Shown: in pieces, positions 1 through 10,700 of the stretch
Layout: each line of letters begins with the position of its first letter
Numbering within the stretch: the stretch's first letter is position 1
Source of the DNA: Corynebacterium crudilactis
GTDB lineage: Bacteria > Actinomycetota > Actinomycetes > Mycobacteriales > Mycobacteriaceae
Direction of reading: 5' to 3'
Length of the DNA stretch: 64,000 nt
Assembly (NCBI RefSeq): GCF_001643015.1
Contig: NZ_CP015622.1
Coordinates: forward strand, 1,935,358-1,999,357
Notes under the pieces: model-generated
Seen by the model: only the letters and a program-made list of their open reading frames with translations
The model's database searches: none
Told to the model about the DNA's origin: nothing
Program-made: the position numbers and the translations under genes

Positions 1-746
1 GCATAATCACGCTCATACTCACCACGTACTACAGGCTGCTCTTCGCGTGGTTCCCGACCAGTTGCACCTGCACCACGGCGCAGTGCAGAACGATCAGCTG
101 TGACAGAACGCAACGTGGTAGACAAGGATGTTTCAAATTCAGAAAGCTTCGAATCAACATATTCGTCACATTCATTGCGCAATTTGTTGGAATCAGCATG
201 TGCAGCATCAATGATGCGGTGTGATTCCTCTGTGGAGCGACGCACAATTTCTGCTTCACTGACTAAACGATCTTGCTCTGCCTGGCCTTCTGAAACAGCA
301 CGACGATAAGCATCATTGCCGGAATTCACGAGGCGCTCAGATTCCGCCTGAGCACGCTCGGTGGTGCTATTTGCTTCTCGACGTGCGTCGCTGACAATGC
401 GATCAGCGGTATCATTCGCTTTCCCAACCACAGAATGCGCATGGTTAGTGGCGTCTTCGATCATCGCGTCGGATTCTTCAGTTGCGCGTGCAAGAAGATT
501 GCGAGCTTCATTCTCCGCTTCATCAACCACCGCTGCTGCATTATCTTGCGCATCACGGATGACGCCATCACGGTGATCCAATACATCTTGTGCATCATCT
601 AGTTCAGCAGGAAGTGCATCACGTAAATCATCAAGGAGTGCGAGCACTTCCTGACGTGGAACCACACAGTTTCCAGTCATGGGAACGCCGTATGCGCGTT
701 GTACGGTTTGAACTAATTCATCCAATGCTTCAAAGACCTTGTACAT
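1..746 (-). CDS. sepIVA: SepIVA-like DivIVA-family septum protein (3' end cut by window edge)
   Basis: Cytoplasmic coiled-coil protein of the DivIVA superfamily. The start is the ATG at 746-744. The frame stays open to base 1, giving about 248 residues that end in a DYA-like tail, so only a few C-terminal residues are missing. The N-terminus (MYKVFEALDELV, then GVPMTGNCVVPR and ELDDAQDVLD) closely resembles my memory of mycobacterial SepIVA (M. tuberculosis Rv2927c, about 245 aa), an essential septation factor. The middle is heptad-rich with repeated Ala/Glu/Asp/Arg, as expected of a long coiled coil. A role in septum or cell-envelope assembly is inferred from the family. No strong ribosome site is visible upstream. 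Confidence 0.8.
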   Translation of the reverse strand, partial: MYKVFEALDELVQTVQRAYGVPMTGNCVVPRQEVLALLDDLRDALPAELDDAQDVLDHRDGVIRDAQDNAAAVVDEAENEARNLLARATEESDAMIEDATNHAHSVVGKANDTADRIVSDARREANSTTERAQAESERLVNSGNDAYRRAVSEGQAEQDRLVSEAEIVRRSTEESHRIIDAAHADSNKLRNECDEYVDSKLSEFETSLSTTLRSVTADRSALRRGAGATGREPREEQPVVRGEYERDY

Positions 747-936
747 GCGCCTAATCGTACTGAAAACCTCAGACTCCTGCGTATGGCGCGCCTAGTTTCA
801 GCAGTACCGTTAAGCAACCTGCTATTTTTCATGCCATTTTTGTTAGTTAAGTCAGGTTAATAAACTTGGGAGGCATCTAACCCCCAGAGCGTTATCGTGT
901 CGCAGGTTCCGGCTAGCCTAGGTCAAGAGAAAATAG

Positions 937-978
937 GTGGGCCACATGAGTTTCTAATATGAGACTTTTCAGGCCCAC
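937..978 (+). promoter_or_regulatory. Inverted repeat in the leader of the ABC exporter pair
   Basis: A perfect 7-bp inverted repeat, GTGGGCC at 937-943 and GGCCCAC at 972-978, encloses a 28-base loop containing TAATAT, a possible -10 element. The GTG start of the first ABC gene is at 997. It could be an RNA hairpin or a protein site. The short arms make chance occurrence possible. Confidence 0.3.
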
Positions 979-996
979 GCGCTGGGTCGAAAGGTT

Positions 997-2640
997 GTGG
1001 TGAATATCCGTTCCCTACTTCGTGATATCCCTTCAGTGGGCTGGTTGATTACGGCACTAATTGTGGTCCGCACCATTGTCATGGCTCTTGTCATCATTGG
1101 TCTGGGATCACTCATTGACGCTCCTGTGCTGTCCACAATGTGGTGGCTAGGTGCGGGTGTGCTCATAGCTGCTGCACTGTTGTTTACAGAAGCCATACTC
1201 CCCCAACGATTGCGTGCACGTACAGAAGCTGCATGGCGGCAACAACTTGCCCAGAAAAATTTGAGCCTTTCTTCCACTGGCGCCAGTTCCCGCGATGACG
1301 CACAACTGATCACCTTGGCCACGGAATCCGCTTCCAAAGCGTCCACATACACCGTGTTGTTTTTAGGGCCATTTTTCGCGGCTTTCCTTGCCCCTATTGC
1401 AGTTATCCTTGTCATCGGCATCGCCATCTCTTGGCCTGTTGCTGGCATTTTAAGCATCGGACTGTGCCTTATCCCTGGGGTGCTTTCCTGGGCACGAAGC
1501 ATGCTTAAAGGTGCTGGTGCTGGCTATGGCAGAGCGTCTGCGCAGCTTGCTGGAGTATTTCTAGAATCAGTACGAACATTGGGCACCACATTGGTATTAG
1601 ATGCCACGGATTCACGTCGGCAGTTGATTACCAAAAAGGCAGAGCAGATGCGTGCTCAAGTGATGTCCTTGTTGTATCGAAATCAGCTGATGATTTTAGT
1701 AACAGATGGCACCTTTGGCATTGCCACAACTGCGGTGGCAGCGGTCTTGGCAAGCGCAGGTTTTTCTGCTGGATCACTCACTCTCGGCCAAGCCGTTGCT
1801 CTGATGTTGCTGTCCCGCTTAGTCATCGATCCGGTTAACCGCATGGGACGAACTTTCTACACCGGCATGGCTGGAAAGCCTTCTTTATTGGCAATTAATA
1901 GAGCACTTGCCACACGTCCAGAGCACAGGCCGGATGAAGACTTAGACCAAGCACCCCTGCAAGATGGCGATATGGTGATTAAAAACTTAAATATTTCTCG
2001 TGATGAAACACCCATTGTGCATGATTTCTCTGTATCAATTCCTGCCAGATCGCATGTGGCAATCGTTGGTCCCAGTGGTGCCGGAAAATCCTCTTTGGCT
2101 TTAAGCCTGGCAGGTTTGTTGGACTTTAGCGGAGATATTTTCCTTGGGGAACATCGCTGCTCATCACAAGAGTTGCGGGCTTTGGTGAGCTTTGTTCCAC
2201 AATCCCCCACCCTATTTACCGGCACCATTGCCAACAACATAGACCTTGCCCGCACTGGCGCTGATTCCTCCATGATTCATGCGGAACTCTTAGGAAAAGA
2301 ACTATCAGCAGATCTCAAAGTCGGTGAGACGGGAACGTCCGTCTCTGGTGGCCAAGCAGCACGCATTTCTATCGCACGAGGATTACTCAAACAATCCCGC
2401 ATTATCGTTCTCGATGAAGCTACTGCCCAATTGGATTACGCCAATGCTCAGCAGGTGCGGCACACCGCAAAATCTCTAGAGTGCACCCTGATAGAAATCA
2501 CTCATCGGCCATCAGAAGCGCTCGATGCAGATGTAGTTGTTGTGCTAGAAGATGGACGCATTTCCGCCATTGATACACCAGAAAATGTTGCTCAGCATAA
2601 TGCATTTTTCCAGAAAGCAGTCTCGGAGGAACACCAGTGA
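997..2640 (+). CDS. ABC exporter half-transporter (membrane domain fused to ATPase), subunit 1
   Basis: A type IV ABC exporter half-molecule of 547 residues. The first ~315 residues carry about six hydrophobic helices. The nucleotide-binding domain follows, with Walker A GPSGAGKSS near 357, signature VSGGQ near 448, Walker B IIVLDEA near 468 and an H-loop THRP near 501. All catalytic residues appear intact. The start chosen is GTG at 997, after a GAAAGG ribosome site; GTG at 1000 is an alternative. The stop overlaps the start of the next half-transporter by four bases, so the two probably form a heterodimer. CydDC-like thiol export, peptide export or drug efflux are all possible; the substrate cannot be read from the sequence. 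Confidence 0.85.
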   Translation: MVNIRSLLRDIPSVGWLITALIVVRTIVMALVIIGLGSLIDAPVLSTMWWLGAGVLIAAALLFTEAILPQRLRARTEAAWRQQLAQKNLSLSSTGASSRDDAQLITLATESASKASTYTVLFLGPFFAAFLAPIAVILVIGIAISWPVAGILSIGLCLIPGVLSWARSMLKGAGAGYGRASAQLAGVFLESVRTLGTTLVLDATDSRRQLITKKAEQMRAQVMSLLYRNQLMILVTDGTFGIATTAVAAVLASAGFSAGSLTLGQAVALMLLSRLVIDPVNRMGRTFYTGMAGKPSLLAINRALATRPEHRPDEDLDQAPLQDGDMVIKNLNISRDETPIVHDFSVSIPARSHVAIVGPSGAGKSSLALSLAGLLDFSGDIFLGEHRCSSQELRALVSFVPQSPTLFTGTIANNIDLARTGADSSMIHAELLGKELSADLKVGETGTSVSGGQAARISIARGLLKQSRIIVLDEATAQLDYANAQQVRHTAKSLECTLIEITHRPSEALDADVVVVLEDGRISAIDTPENVAQHNAFFQKAVSEEHQ

Positions 2641-4181
2641 TTAACCGGTTGCTCAAATTATCTACCTCTGTGTGGAAAGAGCTTTTCGCGTCTACACTCT
2701 TGCGCTTATGCAACCAGATACTGACTGCCTCACTGCTTATTTTTCCCGTATGGGCATTAACCCAACAGCTAGACTTGTCTCTACCAACCATTGGTCTTGT
2801 CATGGTTGTGCTCGCTTTGACTGCCGCTTTTTCTCGGTGGGGTGAGCAAGTATGTGGACACCGCGCAGCATTCGGATTACTTGCTCATATGCGCGTCTTG
2901 CTTTATGACGCCCTCGTGCGCAGAGGTTCCCCTCGTGCTCCACAAGGCAGTGGCTCAATCATGTCCATTGCCACCCGTGATATTAACTCCATTGAAGTAT
3001 TTTTCGCGCACACTATTGGCCCAACGATTACTGCGATCATCCTGAGCATTGGAAGTATTATCACTTTAGCGGTGCTTGATCTAAGGGCTGGCGGGATGGC
3101 CCTTATCGGCGTACTCATCGCATGGCTACTCCCCTTGATAGGAAAACAATCCGTATCTGGCGAAGCCTCTGTGAGAGGTCACATTGCGCAGCATCTTGCC
3201 GAAGACGCAGCTGGACGCTTAGAAATTACTTCACATGGCGCACAAAAAATAAGACTGAGCGATCTTGAGTTGAAAGAACAGCACCTCGCAGCTGTTGTCA
3301 CACGTCAAGGATTGATCGTCGGTATGCGCCAAGGTCTCGCGTTGTTATGGCCGTGGATCGTGGCAGCACTCATGATCGTGATAGTGCCCAATGTTGGTGT
3401 CCTCTGTGCTGCCATCATAGTGGCGGTATCACCCGCTTTAGATGCTGTGGAAGGCTTCGCCCGCACCATGCCCACCGCGCTTAACAGCGCGCAAAGATAC
3501 TTCCGCATTATCGACGCTCCCGTGGTCATCGAAGAACCTGCATCCCCACAATTGTTGCCGAAGGGACCTCTTGCGCTACAGATCAACAACGCAAGTTTGG
3601 GGTATAAAGAGATCGCACTCGGCACTGTCTCACTCAAGATCGATGCTGGCGAGCACATTGGCATCGTGGGACCAAGCGGTGCTGGAAAATCCACCTTGGC
3701 TCACTCAATTCTCAAACTAGCTTTGCTGCGTTCCGGAACCATCACTGTAGGTGGAGTAGATATCGCTGATGTGTCCACTGCTGAGCTTCGAAAAGCTGTC
3801 AGCATAGTCGAACAAAAAGCAGTTCTTTTTAAAGGCACCGTGCTGGAAAATCTTCGCATGGGCAACCCGCTGTTAAGTGAATCAGAGGCCACCGAAGCGT
3901 TGCAGTTGGCGTCGATAAGCACTCTGCCTTTAGACGCTGATGCCCTCAAGCTCTCTGGCGGACAGCAACAACGGGTATGCCTCGCGCGTGCTTTGGCACG
4001 CAAGCCACGGGTGCTCATTGTGGATGAGGCTACCAGCCATCAAGATGCGCTCAACCAATCTGAGCTGGCGCGCACGTTATCTGCACTCACAGACACAACA
4101 GTGATCATCATCGCGCATAGAAAAGCTGCTCTCACTCATGTAGATCGCATTATTGATCTGGAAGAACTCAAAAATCCCTGA
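2637..4181 (+). CDS. ABC exporter half-transporter, subunit 2
   Basis: Partner of the preceding gene, 514 residues. The GTG start at 2637 lies inside the upstream stop (GTGA overlap), preceded by the ribosome site CGGAGGA, so translation is coupled. About six membrane helices occupy the first ~300 residues. The ATPase domain has Walker A GPSGAGKST near 344, signature LSGGQ near 438, Walker B VLIVDEA near 458 and H-loop IAHR near 492. The D-loop is SHQD instead of the usual SALD. The stop codon lies in the 5' arm of the hairpin that ends gdh on the other strand. The substrate is unknown. Confidence 0.85.
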   Translation: MINRLLKLSTSVWKELFASTLLRLCNQILTASLLIFPVWALTQQLDLSLPTIGLVMVVLALTAAFSRWGEQVCGHRAAFGLLAHMRVLLYDALVRRGSPRAPQGSGSIMSIATRDINSIEVFFAHTIGPTITAIILSIGSIITLAVLDLRAGGMALIGVLIAWLLPLIGKQSVSGEASVRGHIAQHLAEDAAGRLEITSHGAQKIRLSDLELKEQHLAAVVTRQGLIVGMRQGLALLWPWIVAALMIVIVPNVGVLCAAIIVAVSPALDAVEGFARTMPTALNSAQRYFRIIDAPVVIEEPASPQLLPKGPLALQINNASLGYKEIALGTVSLKIDAGEHIGIVGPSGAGKSTLAHSILKLALLRSGTITVGGVDIADVSTAELRKAVSIVEQKAVLFKGTVLENLRMGNPLLSESEATEALQLASISTLPLDADALKLSGGQQQRVCLARALARKPRVLIVDEATSHQDALNQSELARTLSALTDTTVIIIAHRKAALTHVDRIIDLEELKNP

Positions 4182-4202
4182 TCCTATATCAGGATCAGGG
4201 AT
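4174..4202 (-). terminator. Rho-independent terminator of gdh
   Basis: A perfect 12-bp stem (4174-4185 with 4191-4202) with a 5-base loop. On the minus strand it is followed by TTTTT, so it ends transcription arriving from gdh. On the plus strand there is no U-tract, so it would stop the ABC transcript only weakly. The stem contains the stop codon of the plus-strand ABC gene. Confidence 0.85.
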
Positions 4203-4223
4203 CAATGGCAGGTGCGTTAACTC

Positions 4224-6439
<2,216 letters not shown>

Positions 6440-7564
6440 ATGACTAACTCTCCTGCTAATCCTGGAACGAAAGCACCAAGGATTATCATCGCACCGGATT
6501 CTTATAAAGGAACCGCCACAGCAGCGCAAGCAGCCCAGTACCTCGGCGAAGGTGTGTTAGAGGTAATGCCAGATGCCTCCATCACTCTGGCTCCCATGGC
6601 CGATGGTGGCGAAGGAACCTCAGCGGTCTTCGGAGGTCAGGTCATAACATTACCCACCACCAATGCTGCCGGCCGCCTCACAGAAGCCAGCTATACCTTT
6701 GAGCAACACTCACACACTGCATATATCGATATCGCTGCTGCTTCCGGTTTGCCAGCCGTTGCAGATAATCCAGTTCCCACAACCGGCGATACCTACGGCA
6801 CCGGTGTCTTGATTGCAGATGCGGTTACTCGTGGCGCCACCCGCATCGTCCTTGGCCTCGGCGGTTCCGCAACCACCGATGCAGGCTCTGGAATCCTCAT
6901 CGCGCTCGGTGCAGTCCCCCGCAACAAAGAGGGCTATGCGCTACGCACCGGAGGCGCTGATCTGATCAACCTTGATTACATCGACACCGCGGAGCTCAAC
7001 ATTCCGGCAGCCGCAGTCGAATGGATCCTACTCACCGATGTTGATGCCCCAGCCACAGGTCCGCAGGGCGCGGCCACCGTATTCGGGCCCCAAAAAGGTG
7101 CCACAGCAAAAGACATTGCGCTTCTCGACGCCTCCCTGCACCACGCCTACACCCAATTAGAAATCGATGGCACAAAGCCTGGCATGGGTGCAGCCGGCGG
7201 CATCGCCATTGGGCTTACCTGGCTCTCCACGCTCATGCACGGAACCGATGCGCACATCCACATCTTGCCCGGCGCGCCCTTGATCGCTAATTCCAACGGT
7301 ATTGCAGATGCTCTTCCTGAGACTGATTTACTGATTAGTGGCGAAGGCCGACTTGATGCTCAATCCTTCACTGGAAAAGTGGTGGGCACGCTTCATGACC
7401 TAGCCAAGGCTCACAATGTGGATTTAGCGGTGGCTGCAGGAGTTATTGAAGAGGGAATTCCAGGTGATTTCTTGGCCGTGGAAATGATTAAATCCTCCGA
7501 CGTCGCTGCACAATTGCGTGATGCGGGTCGAAGGATTGCTGAAGCATACCTCGCGCAGAACTAA
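6440..7564 (+). CDS. glxK: Glycerate 2-kinase family protein
   Basis: Phosphorylates D-glycerate with ATP, feeding it into glycolysis; a cytoplasmic enzyme. The 374-residue protein has hallmarks of the GlxK/GarK type I family: APDSYKGTATA near the N-terminus, MADGGEGTS near residue 55, GLGGSATTDAGSG near 140, GAAGGIAIG near 250 and ISGEGRLDAQSFTGKV near 300. The start is ATG 6440. The ribosome site is weak, and no better start lies nearby. The stop overlaps by four bases the stop of a convergent gene. Whether the product is 2- or 3-phosphoglycerate cannot be decided here. Confidence 0.88.
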   Translation: MTNSPANPGTKAPRIIIAPDSYKGTATAAQAAQYLGEGVLEVMPDASITLAPMADGGEGTSAVFGGQVITLPTTNAAGRLTEASYTFEQHSHTAYIDIAAASGLPAVADNPVPTTGDTYGTGVLIADAVTRGATRIVLGLGGSATTDAGSGILIALGAVPRNKEGYALRTGGADLINLDYIDTAELNIPAAAVEWILLTDVDAPATGPQGAATVFGPQKGATAKDIALLDASLHHAYTQLEIDGTKPGMGAAGGIAIGLTWLSTLMHGTDAHIHILPGAPLIANSNGIADALPETDLLISGEGRLDAQSFTGKVVGTLHDLAKAHNVDLAVAAGVIEEGIPGDFLAVEMIKSSDVAAQLRDAGRRIAEAYLAQN

Positions 7565-7959
7565 CGAAGGATTTCTACTGTCCAAGGATAAACAGCTGGC
7601 ACTTCATAGGCAGATTCCTGTTCTAGCAGGAAGGCATCCTTGGGCAGTTCAGCTGGTGGGGTGAGCAATCGTGCAAAAATCATCGTGACTTGGTTGATTG
7701 ATCCTTTAACCCCATCAACCTCGATGAGGTAGCGGTTTACTGACGCTTCTTCTAAATCCGTATCTTCGTGTTCGTCACGGTAAGTTTGACGAAGTTGAGA
7801 CTCGACAGCCTCTGCGATCTTGGCTTCTGGATCATGAACAACAACACCGTGTTCCATCAACCCTTTTTCGATAAGGAGATTGGACACCACGCTAAATCGT
7901 CCCGCGAGTGCGATGGAATCAGTGTCGGGAACTAAAACATCAAATTGAATCTTCGGCAT
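7561..7959 (-). CDS. Conserved hypothetical protein, 132 aa
   Basis: A small acidic soluble protein starting MPKIQFDVLVPD; family not recognised. ATG at 7959 is chosen because the frame upstream reads into the divergent neighbour's promoter and is not protein-like. There is no signal peptide or membrane helix. The gene is divergent from the GalT-like gene (starts about 30 bp apart) and convergent with glycerate kinase, so the short 7960-7989 stretch must hold both promoters. Regularly spaced strands and an acidic middle suggest a compact single-domain protein. Confidence 0.7.
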   Translation of the reverse strand: MPKIQFDVLVPDTDSIALAGRFSVVSNLLIEKGLMEHGVVVHDPEAKIAEAVESQLRQTYRDEHEDTDLEEASVNRYLIEVDGVKGSINQVTMIFARLLTPPAELPKDAFLLEQESAYEVPAVYPWTVEILR

Positions 7960-7989
7960 AACACCACAGTAGACAATAGCCTTGGTGTT

Positions 7990-9318
7990 ATGACTAGCCC
8001 GCACTCTTTTTCCATCACCCCCATTCGCATCATGGCGGATGGCACGATTAAGCAAATTCACCCTTTTACAGGCACTGAAGTATGGACTGTGCCCGGACGT
8101 GGAAACCGACCATTGTCATATCCCGCTTCCACAACCGCTGCGCTTAAGAACGAAGATCACACCTCTTATTGCGCGTTTTGTTCCGATAATATGCTTGCCA
8201 CTCCACCGGAGAAATCTCGCATCATTGTTGATGCTGTGGATGGTTTCAAGTTTCTCTACGGTGCGCTTCCTGCTGATTTGAGCGCCACAACGCCGCAGTT
8301 CCGGCGCGTGCCTAACTTATTTGAAATTGTGTCTTTTGATTATTGGCATAAGAATTTCGGATTCGACATGGATACCGAAACTGCCATGCGCATGTCGCAG
8401 TATTTGGCAACGCCTGAGGGGCGTGACCATGTGTTATCCATCGTCCGCACTCGCGTGTCAGCAAGCGGCGAAGATCCTTCTTCTATGACCGATAGTGAGT
8501 TATTAGAAAAAGCTCCTAGCTATTTCGCTGGTGGCCACGATGTCATCATTGGGCGTAGGCATTTTGTTGAGGGTGCCTCAGATAGTTCCCAATTAGCGTC
8601 CTCTGGAACTTTGAGTCGCCAAGAGCATGAAGCGTTCATTCGTCTCACCGTGGATGGCATGAGAGATCTCTACCAACGTAATCGCTATGCCCCTTATGTC
8701 GTGGCATTTCAAAACTGGTTAAAGCCAGCTGGCGCATCTTTTGATCATCTCCACAAACAATTGGTTGCCATAGATGAACGTGGCCAACTTGTCACTGATG
8801 AGCTGCACCATTTGCGTGCAAACCCTAATATGTACAACGAGTTAGCTGTTGATTATGCCGGTTACCATAACCTCATCATCGCGGAAAATGATCATGCGGT
8901 AGCTTTTGCAGGTTTTGGTCACCGCTACCCCACCATTGAAATCTATTCAAAATCTGCCACTCCAGAACCATGGCTGCATTCAGATGAAGAGCTCCAGGCC
9001 ATGAGTAACCTCATGCATGCCTGCCACGCTGCAGCTGGCGCTGATGTCCCGTGCAATGAAGAGTGGGTGCATAAGCCCATTGATGTTGATATGCCTATGC
9101 CGTGGCATGTGATGATCAAATGGCGTGTCTCTACATTGGCTGGATTTGAAGGGGGCACCAAGATTTATCTGAATACATTGTCTCCCCACAATGTGCGCGA
9201 TCGGGTGGTAAAAGAAATGTATCGTCTACGCGATGAAGGCCTCATTGCAGTAGATCTTCGCATCGCGACAGAATGCACTGTGGAACGCAATAGCCTGAAA
9301 TATAATCCGTTGTTATAA
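7990..9318 (+). CDS. DUF4921 / galactose-1-phosphate uridylyltransferase-like protein
   Basis: A HIT-superfamily protein of 442 residues resembling GalT. It has a CAFC cysteine pair near residue 60 that could bind zinc, and FDHLHKQ near 255 in place of the GalT His-Pro-His catalytic motif. The N-terminal block ADGTIKQIHPFTGTEVW and PGRGNRP are typical of the actinobacterial DUF4921 family as I remember it. Start ATG 7990; ATG at 8032 is a possible alternative. True GalT activity is doubtful because the HPH motif is altered, so nucleotidyl transfer or phosphorylase activity on another sugar phosphate is only a possibility. An M20 peptidase gene follows after 46 bp on the same strand. Confidence 0.75.
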   Translation: MTSPHSFSITPIRIMADGTIKQIHPFTGTEVWTVPGRGNRPLSYPASTTAALKNEDHTSYCAFCSDNMLATPPEKSRIIVDAVDGFKFLYGALPADLSATTPQFRRVPNLFEIVSFDYWHKNFGFDMDTETAMRMSQYLATPEGRDHVLSIVRTRVSASGEDPSSMTDSELLEKAPSYFAGGHDVIIGRRHFVEGASDSSQLASSGTLSRQEHEAFIRLTVDGMRDLYQRNRYAPYVVAFQNWLKPAGASFDHLHKQLVAIDERGQLVTDELHHLRANPNMYNELAVDYAGYHNLIIAENDHAVAFAGFGHRYPTIEIYSKSATPEPWLHSDEELQAMSNLMHACHAAAGADVPCNEEWVHKPIDVDMPMPWHVMIKWRVSTLAGFEGGTKIYLNTLSPHNVRDRVVKEMYRLRDEGLIAVDLRIATECTVERNSLKYNPLL

Positions 9319-9364
9319 GAAGGACTATTTAAAGTCTTTGTGCAGGTGCTCTACTATCTAATCC

Positions 9365-10630
9365 ATGAGCCGCATTTCAGAACTTCTAAATAATCATGGT
9401 GTAGATCTGTCGTGGCAAGAAGCCGCCTATCAGGATTTTCACGAACATCCTGAGCTTTCCGGCTTCGAATCAGAGACCGCAGATCGCATTCAAAAACATC
9501 TGGAACGTTTTGATTGTGAGGTGATTCCCAATGTGGGCGGGTATGGCATTCTTGCCATTTTCCGCAATGGTGCCACCGCTGATTCCGCGCCAGTTGCACT
9601 GATGCGCGCTGACTTTGATGGTCTTCCTGTCAAAGAGATCACTGGAGTGCCTTTTGCTTCTACCCGGATGCGCCCACATGAAGGTGCCAATGTGCACGTC
9701 ATGCACGCTTGTGGACACGATGTACACGTCACCTCATTGCTTGGAGCGTGTGCCATTTTGGATCAGCGCCGTGATGCTTGGGAAGGCACATTCATCGCTT
9801 TGTTCCAACCGTCTGAAGAAAACGCCCAAGGCGCAAATAAGATGGTGGCTGGTGGATTGGTTGATCTCATTCCACGCCCAGATGTCTGTTTTGGGCAGCA
9901 TGTTGTTCCCGGTGCGGCAGGAACCGTGATGAGTATGCCGGGTGGTGCACTGGCTGCGTGTGATTCGATTGAAATCCGCATTCAGGGTAAAAGCGCTCAC
10001 GGATCTATGCCGCATAATTCTATCGATCCTACATTTGTCGCCGCGATGATCGTGGTGCGCCTTCAGGGCATTGTTGGACGCGAAGTCTCACCTGAAGATT
10101 TCGCTGTCATTTCAGTGGGCACCCTGCAATCTGGCAATACCAATAACACGATTCCATCACAAGCCCGATTGGTGCTTAACTGTCGGTTCTACAATGACAA
10201 GGTCAAGCACAAGGTATACAAGGCTATCGAGCGAGTTGTTCGTGGAGAATGCCTTGCTTCGGGTATCGAAGAAGAACCTGTGATTGAATACTTCGCTCAC
10301 GGTGATCTCACGGACAACACCCCTGCTGTCTATGAGTCTGTCCGCCCTGTGTTTGATGAGGTCTTCGGCGCGGATTCCATTGATGCTTATCGCTGGACAG
10401 CATCTGAGGATTTCCCATCCATCCCCAAGGCCTTCAACAGCCCGTATCTTTATTGGACCATCGGTGTCACTCCGCGTGCGCAGTGGGAAGAGGCAGTGGC
10501 CCAAGACCGCGTTGCCACAGACGTCCCAGCCAACCACATGGGCAATTTCCTCCCCGATTATCAACCAACCATGCATGCTGCAACCACTGCTGCTGCTGCA
10601 GCAGTGCTGAGCTATTTGGGCAATTCCTAG
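9365..10630 (+). CDS. M20-family amidohydrolase (hippurate/N-acyl amino acid hydrolase type)
   Basis: A metallo-amidohydrolase of peptidase family M20D, 421 residues. Metal ligands are visible in HACGHDVH near residue 115, the EE pair in QPSEENAQG near 155, and the C-terminal ASEDFPSIP near 345 together with a late His. These enzymes release amino acids from N-acyl or N-carbamoyl conjugates. There is no signal peptide, so it is cytoplasmic. Start ATG 9365. It is followed by a strong terminator shared with the convergent glgP. The exact substrate is unknown. Confidence 0.85.
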   Translation: MSRISELLNNHGVDLSWQEAAYQDFHEHPELSGFESETADRIQKHLERFDCEVIPNVGGYGILAIFRNGATADSAPVALMRADFDGLPVKEITGVPFASTRMRPHEGANVHVMHACGHDVHVTSLLGACAILDQRRDAWEGTFIALFQPSEENAQGANKMVAGGLVDLIPRPDVCFGQHVVPGAAGTVMSMPGGALAACDSIEIRIQGKSAHGSMPHNSIDPTFVAAMIVVRLQGIVGREVSPEDFAVISVGTLQSGNTNNTIPSQARLVLNCRFYNDKVKHKVYKAIERVVRGECLASGIEEEPVIEYFAHGDLTDNTPAVYESVRPVFDEVFGADSIDAYRWTASEDFPSIPKAFNSPYLYWTIGVTPRAQWEEAVAQDRVATDVPANHMGNFLPDYQPTMHAATTAAAAAVLSYLGNS

Positions 10631-10643
10631 GACTTAAAAGCTA

Positions 10644-10690
10644 AAAGGCCGGAAGACATCTTGTATGTCTTCCGGCCTTTAGTTTTTAAC
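10644..10690. terminator. Bidirectional terminator between amidohydrolase and glgP
   Basis: A 15-bp perfect stem (AAAGGCCGGAAGACA at 10644-10658 with its complement at 10666-10680) and a 7-base loop. It is flanked by A and T runs on both sides, so it can end both convergent transcripts. Confidence 0.9.
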
Positions 10691-10700
10691 CTTTTCCGCG

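Noticed and set aside
840..870. DtxR-like box near TTAGTTAAGTCAGGTTAAT
   Set aside because: Compared base by base with the DtxR consensus, the right half fails at most positions.
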